Source of the DNA: Phenylobacterium sp.
Lineage (GTDB): Bacteria; Pseudomonadota; Alphaproteobacteria; Caulobacterales; Caulobacteraceae
Direction: 5' to 3'
Length of the DNA: 32,480 nucleotides
Assembly (NCBI RefSeq): GCF_030681155.1
Contig: NZ_JAUXXE010000037.1
Span: forward strand, 1 to 32,480
Shown here: positions 29,600 to 32,480 of the stretch, piece after piece
Numbering within the stretch: the first letter of the stretch is position 1
How the letters are laid out: each line of letters begins with the position of its first letter
The notes under the pieces: model-generated
Told to the model about the DNA's origin: nothing
The model's database searches: none
What the model saw: only the letters and a program-made list of their open reading frames with translations
Translations under genes and position numbers: made by a program

Positions 29600-29699
29600 T
29601 CGTCATGGCCGGCCACTTGAGCCGGCCATCCATAGACTCCGAAGTCGGAGACTTGCTTGCGCGTATGGATCCCCCGGGACAAGAGCCCGGGGATGACGA
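29600..29699. repeat. Mosaic intergenic palindrome, copy 2
   Basis: A 100-base element opening TCGTCATGGCCGG and closing CCCGGGGATGACGA. It contains GCCGGCCATCCATAG and GCGTATGGATCCCCC, so it has the same end-to-end and internal pairing as 22457-22562. Spacer sequence differs (CTTGAG, ACAAGAG versus CCGGCAG). It lies between a GNAT gene and an azoreductase gene that converge, so it may also act as a 3' barrier. Confidence 0.75.
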
Positions 29700-29723
29700 T
29701 CTGGAAGGGGGAACGGCGGCGCC

Positions 29724-30332
29724 CTAGGCCGGTAGCTTGGCGAGTTCGGCGCGGCTGTCGGCCAGGGCCTGATCGCGGGCGTCGGGGCCGTAGCCGATCT
29801 TTTCGGCGCGGATGAAAGTCAGGTCGTCGGCCAGGCCGATGAAGCCCAGGAGCTGGCGCAGATAGGGCTCCTGGAAGTCGGTCGCCTGGGCCGGGCCCTC
29901 GCTGTAGAGGCCGCCGCGCGCCTCGACCACGATTACCTTCTTGCCTGACAGCAGGCCCTTCGGACCGGCTTCGGAGTAGCTGAAGGTCTCGCCGGCGCGC
30001 AGGACGTGGTCGAACCAGCTGCGCAGGGTGGTCGGGATGCTGAAATTGTACATCGGGGCGCCGATGACGATGGTGTCGGCGGCGCGCAGTTCGGCGATCA
30101 GTTCGTCCGACAAGGCGCGGGCGAGCTGCTCGGCCGGCGTGGTGGCTTGCGAGCGCACCCCAGCGACGGTCTCGGGCGTCAAGTGCGGCAGAGGGTTGGC
30201 GGCCAGGTCGCGGAAGACCAGCTTGGCGGACGGATCGCGCTGGGTCAGTTCGGTGACCGCGTCGGCCACCAGAAGACGCGAGACCGAGGCTTCGCCGCTG
30301 ACGCTGCTGTTGAGAACGAGAATGTTGGACAT
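29724..30332 (-). CDS. azoR: FMN-dependent NADH-azoreductase
   Basis: 202 residues from the ATG at 30332 with GGAGGGG five to six bases upstream; open frame to 31562 is antisense to a LysR gene. The flavodoxin-like fold is recognised from the opening ILVLNSSVSGEASVSRLLVADAV (phosphate-binding loop), the middle TIVIGAPMYNFSIPTTLRSWFDHVLRAGETFSY (FMN-binding), and the later VIVVEARGGLYSEGP and FIGLADDLTFIRAEKI. It reduces azo bonds and quinones with NADH, protecting against quinone or thiol stress. The gene is divergent from a LysR regulator (30444-31424) with an inverted repeat in the spacer, a common arrangement for azoreductases. Confidence 0.95.
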   Translation of the reverse strand: MSNILVLNSSVSGEASVSRLLVADAVTELTQRDPSAKLVFRDLAANPLPHLTPETVAGVRSQATTPAEQLARALSDELIAELRAADTIVIGAPMYNFSIPTTLRSWFDHVLRAGETFSYSEAGPKGLLSGKKVIVVEARGGLYSEGPAQATDFQEPYLRQLLGFIGLADDLTFIRAEKIGYGPDARDQALADSRAELAKLPA

Positions 30333-30387
30333 GGCACCCCTCCAGGGGGCGCTGTTGAATGACAGCTGGAAGGTGAGGGTTCCAAAC

Positions 30388-30427
30388 CTGCAACAGTAGC
30401 CCCATATTCGGCACCAGATTGTTGCAG
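30388..30427. promoter_or_regulatory. Long inverted repeat, candidate operator of the azoR/LysR pair
   Basis: CTGCAACA (30388-30395) and TGTTGCAG (30420-30427) are exact inverted repeats separated by 24 bases, so their centres are 32 bases (three helical turns) apart. The right half abuts the in-frame ATG at 30429, which favours the GTG at 30444 as the LysR start. LysR regulators typically bind such dyads as tetramers. Confidence 0.55.
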
Positions 30428-30443
30428 TATGGGGAACGGCGCC

Positions 30444-31424
30444 GTGGAGCTGGACGACATCAGGGCCTTTGTCGAAGTGGCCGAGGCGGGCGGGTTCGGC
30501 CGGGCCGGGACGCGGCTGGGCCTGTCGAAATCGATGGTCAGCCGGCGGGTTGCGCGGCTGGAGGCCGAGCTGGGCGCACAATTGCTCAGCCGCACGACGC
30601 GGGGCGTGGCGGTCACCGAAGCCGGGGTGGAATTCAAGGAGCACGCCGAGCGCGTGCTGGCCGAGCTGGACGCCGCGCGGGACGCTCTGGCCCAGCGGGG
30701 CGATGAGATTGTCGGCAGCCTGCGCGTGGCCGCGCCGTTGTCGTTCGGCATGAGCCACCTGGCGCCGGTGCTGGCCGAACTGGCGGTGCGTCATCCGAAG
30801 CTGCAGATCGACGCCTCCTATAGCGACCGCTACGTGGACCTGATCGGCGAGCGTTACGACGTGGCGGTGCGGCTGGGGACGCTGGAGGATTCCAGCCTGG
30901 TCGCCCGCAAGATCGCCCCGATCAAGGTCGCGGTGGTGGCAAGCCCCGCCTATCTGGCCGCGCATGGGACGCCGCAGCGGCCGGAGGATCTGACGGGGTG
31001 CGAGGCCCTGATGCAAGGCTCGGAGGTCTGGCGGTTCCAGGATGGGCGCAAGACATTCACCCTGCGCCCCGAAGGCCGGTTCAAGGCCGACAATGGCCAA
31101 GCGTTGCTGGCCGCGGCGGTCGCCGGATTGGGGGTGGCGATGCTGCCGACCTTCCTGGTGGGACCGGCGATCGAGCGCGGTGAACTGGTCCCGCTGCTGC
31201 TGGACTTTCCGATGCCCGAGGCCGGGCTCTATGTCGTGCGCCCGCCGCCGGCCGGGCACATGCCGGGCAAGGTCCGGGCCCTGACCGAACTGCTGATCGA
31301 GCGGTTTGGCGGCGAGCCCTATTGGGACGTCTGCTACGCGCACATGGACGCGCGCGAACAAAAAAAGGGCGGCCCCCGAGGGAGCCGCCCAGCTTCTGTC
31401 GTTCTGGAGGAGGAAGGCCTCTAG
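30444..31424 (+). CDS. LysR-family transcriptional regulator, divergent to azoR
   Basis: 326 residues from GTG 30444 (an ATG at 30429 would lie against the operator-like repeat). The HTH (about 2-60) reads ELDDIRAFVEVAEAGGFGRAG and LSKSMVSRRVARLEAELG, a canonical LysR start. The effector domain has SLRVAAPLSFGMSHLAPVLAELAV and SPAYLAAHGTPQRPEDL, matching the aromatic-compound-sensing group (like DmlR or YhcS). The last ~25 residues (from EQKKGGPRGS on) are translated from the terminator of the opposing TonB-receptor gene, so the tail is probably an accident. Likely controls azoR and itself. Confidence 0.92.
   Translation: MELDDIRAFVEVAEAGGFGRAGTRLGLSKSMVSRRVARLEAELGAQLLSRTTRGVAVTEAGVEFKEHAERVLAELDAARDALAQRGDEIVGSLRVAAPLSFGMSHLAPVLAELAVRHPKLQIDASYSDRYVDLIGERYDVAVRLGTLEDSSLVARKIAPIKVAVVASPAYLAAHGTPQRPEDLTGCEALMQGSEVWRFQDGRKTFTLRPEGRFKADNGQALLAAAVAGLGVAMLPTFLVGPAIERGELVPLLLDFPMPEAGLYVVRPPPAGHMPGKVRALTELLIERFGGEPYWDVCYAHMDAREQKKGGPRGSRPASVVLEEEGL
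31360..31390 (-). terminator. Intrinsic terminator of the TonB-dependent receptor gene (inside the LysR tail)
   Basis: On the minus strand the GGGCGGC/GCCGCCC stem (31384-31390 with 31367-31373) is followed by seven T (A7 at 31360-31366 on the plus strand). It starts 31 bases after the receptor's stop at 31421. It is fully contained in the last codons of the opposing LysR gene. Confidence 0.85.
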
Positions 31425-32480
31425 AACTTCTTGGTGATGCCCAGCTTGTAGTAACGGCCGAGCGGATTGGCCGTGAAGGGGTCGTAGCTGAGGTCCAGAC
31501 GGGCGAAGCCCGGGTCTTGGTCGAACACGTTGATCACCGCGGCGGTCAGCGTCGTTTCCCAAGGCAGGAACACGCGATAGCTGAGGTCGTTAGTGATGAA
31601 GGCGTCGATCTTGCGGCCATTCTGGTTGGTCTGGAAGGTCGTCGAGACCTTCGGATCACCACGGGTGTCGATCATGTTGTCGACGTAGCGGACGGTCCAG
31701 CGGATGTTGTGCTCACCGCGGTTGAATTCGGCGAAGGCGCTGCCCTTCCACTGCGGCTGCGAGCCGTAGCCGAGGTAGTCCATCATGCCGACATAGTCGG
31801 TTTCGCCGGCCGTCTTGACGCCTTCGATGGTGGTTTCGGCGACCACGTATTCCAGCACGTAGGTCAGATCGACGCCGAAGTTCATGTCGCCGCCGAAGAC
31901 GTCACGCTGCTTGTAGTTGGCCGAGAAGTCGAGGCCGCTGGTCTTCACGTCCGGACCGTTCACGTAGTAGTGGCGGATGCGGTTGATGTTGCTGGCCAAG
32001 CAGGAGCCGTCGCCGCCGAAGGTAATCCGGGATTGCAGAGCCGCAAAGGCCGCGACGTTGCAGTTGTTGCCGCCAGCGGGGAAGATCGTGTTGACGATCT
32101 GCGCGCCGCTTTCGCTCTTGATCGGACCTTCGAAGTCGAACGCCCAATAGTCGAGCGAGGCGCGGAAGTCGCCTTGTTCGAACAGAACGCCGAGGTTGAG
32201 CGTCTTGGCCTTTTCTGGATCCAGGTTCGGATTGCCCCACAGATCGTAGGCGCGATAGCCGCCGGCTGCAGAGGTGTAGGACAGGTTGGTCGTGACGGTG
32301 TTGGCGACCTGTGTCGTCGGCGGCGCGCGGAAGGTCGAACCGGCCGAAGCGCGGAACGCCAGCCAGTCGGTCGCTTGCCACTTCAGGGCCACCTTCGGAT
32401 TGGTGGTCGAGCCGATGTTCCCGCCGTAGTCCTCGTAGCGGATCGCGAAGGTGCCGGTCAGGGTGTCGGTGAACGGCATC
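31421..32480 (-). CDS. TonB-dependent receptor, C-terminal part (5' end outside window)
   Basis: 353 codons to the window edge; the reading frame stays open past 32480. The segment forms a beta-barrel of a TonB-dependent outer-membrane receptor: LKWQATDWLAFRASAGSTFRAPP, the periplasmic turn NLDPEKAKTLNLGVLFEQGDF, DYWAFDFEGPI, the middle GLDFSANYKQRDVFGGDMNFGVDLTYVLEY, RWTVRYVDNMIDTRGD and the final strand YYKLGITKKF ending in Phe, as BamA-recognised barrels do. One pair of Cys (in GNNCN and GSCLAS) may form an extracellular disulfide. The plug domain and TonB box lie outside. The substrate cannot be told. Stop shares CTAG with the LysR gene. Confidence 0.93.
   Translation of the reverse strand, partial: MPFTDTLTGTFAIRYEDYGGNIGSTTNPKVALKWQATDWLAFRASAGSTFRAPPTTQVANTVTTNLSYTSAAGGYRAYDLWGNPNLDPEKAKTLNLGVLFEQGDFRASLDYWAFDFEGPIKSESGAQIVNTIFPAGGNNCNVAAFAALQSRITFGGDGSCLASNINRIRHYYVNGPDVKTSGLDFSANYKQRDVFGGDMNFGVDLTYVLEYVVAETTIEGVKTAGETDYVGMMDYLGYGSQPQWKGSAFAEFNRGEHNIRWTVRYVDNMIDTRGDPKVSTTFQTNQNGRKIDAFITNDLSYRVFLPWETTLTAAVINVFDQDPGFARLDLSYDPFTANPLGRYYKLGITKKF

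Noticed and set aside
30333..31562. N-terminal extension of the azoreductase frame to 31562
   Set aside because: The extension is antisense to the LysR regulator, and the true start has a strong ribosome site and the family's N-terminus.
1..32480. CRISPR arrays, tRNA or rRNA genes, insertion sequences
   Set aside because: No regularly spaced repeats with unique spacers, no cloverleaf with conserved T-arm GGTTCGA, and no transposase-like reading frame were seen.

Overview
The window is GC-rich, densely packed DNA that looks like the chromosome of an alphaproteobacterium, most likely Caulobacter or a close relative. This is inferred from the gene set (TonB-dependent receptor, PEPxxWA-CTERM protein, class GN sortase with a VIT/VWA target, DUF3297, DUF983), the strong codon bias to G/C in third positions, and intergenic mosaic palindromes of a type I recall from this group. 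No rRNA, tRNA, CRISPR array, phage or insertion sequence was recognised. Both window edges cut genes: a nitroreductase on the left and a TonB-dependent receptor on the right.

Layout. 1-4.8 kb: end of a nitroreductase, a tandem pair of DUF1254/DUF1214 proteins, a decayed nhaA (Na+/H+ antiporter) remnant, and class I fructose-1,6-bisphosphatase. 4.8-9.2 kb: envelope proteins (a TonB-like proline-rich membrane protein, an OmpA-type lipoprotein, small secreted proteins and lipoproteins) and a GcvA-type LysR regulator facing a 56-codon gene. 9.3-12.1 kb: small conserved proteins (DUF3297, an Ala-rich coiled lipoprotein, DUF202), an alpha/beta-hydrolase relic and a PEP-CTERM protein closed by a terminator. 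12.1-15.8 kb: a MocR-type regulator facing a DUF983 zinc-ribbon membrane protein, a TetR regulator facing a thioesterase, and an acetyltransferase. 15.8-18.7 kb: an orphan protein-kinase-fold protein, a VOC protein, a gene-free stretch with two intrinsic terminators and a candidate small RNA, a four-helix membrane protein and an EthD protein.

18.7-22.4 kb is the most distinctive module. A class GN sortase overlaps by ATGA the end of its probable sole substrate, a VIT/VWA protein with a C-terminal LPQTA signal. An XRE regulator is divergent from them, and the shared spacer holds nested palindromes and a 20-bp-period direct repeat. 22.4-25.7 kb: NTF2-like protein, dodecin, ecotin, glutathione S-transferase and MipA/OmpV porin-like protein. 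25.9-31.4 kb: DUF900 hydrolase lipoprotein, persulfide dioxygenase-rhodanese fusion, DsbA-like protein, acetyltransferase, and an azoreductase facing its probable LysR regulator across a long inverted repeat. The window ends in the TonB receptor, whose terminator lies inside the LysR coding tail.

Recurrent themes are regulator/target divergent pairs with visible operator-like palindromes, convergent genes whose antiparallel stop codons share four bases (four cases), and two copies of a roughly 100-bp mosaic palindrome in gene-free gaps. All family names come from reading the translated sequences and recalled family features. No database search was run.
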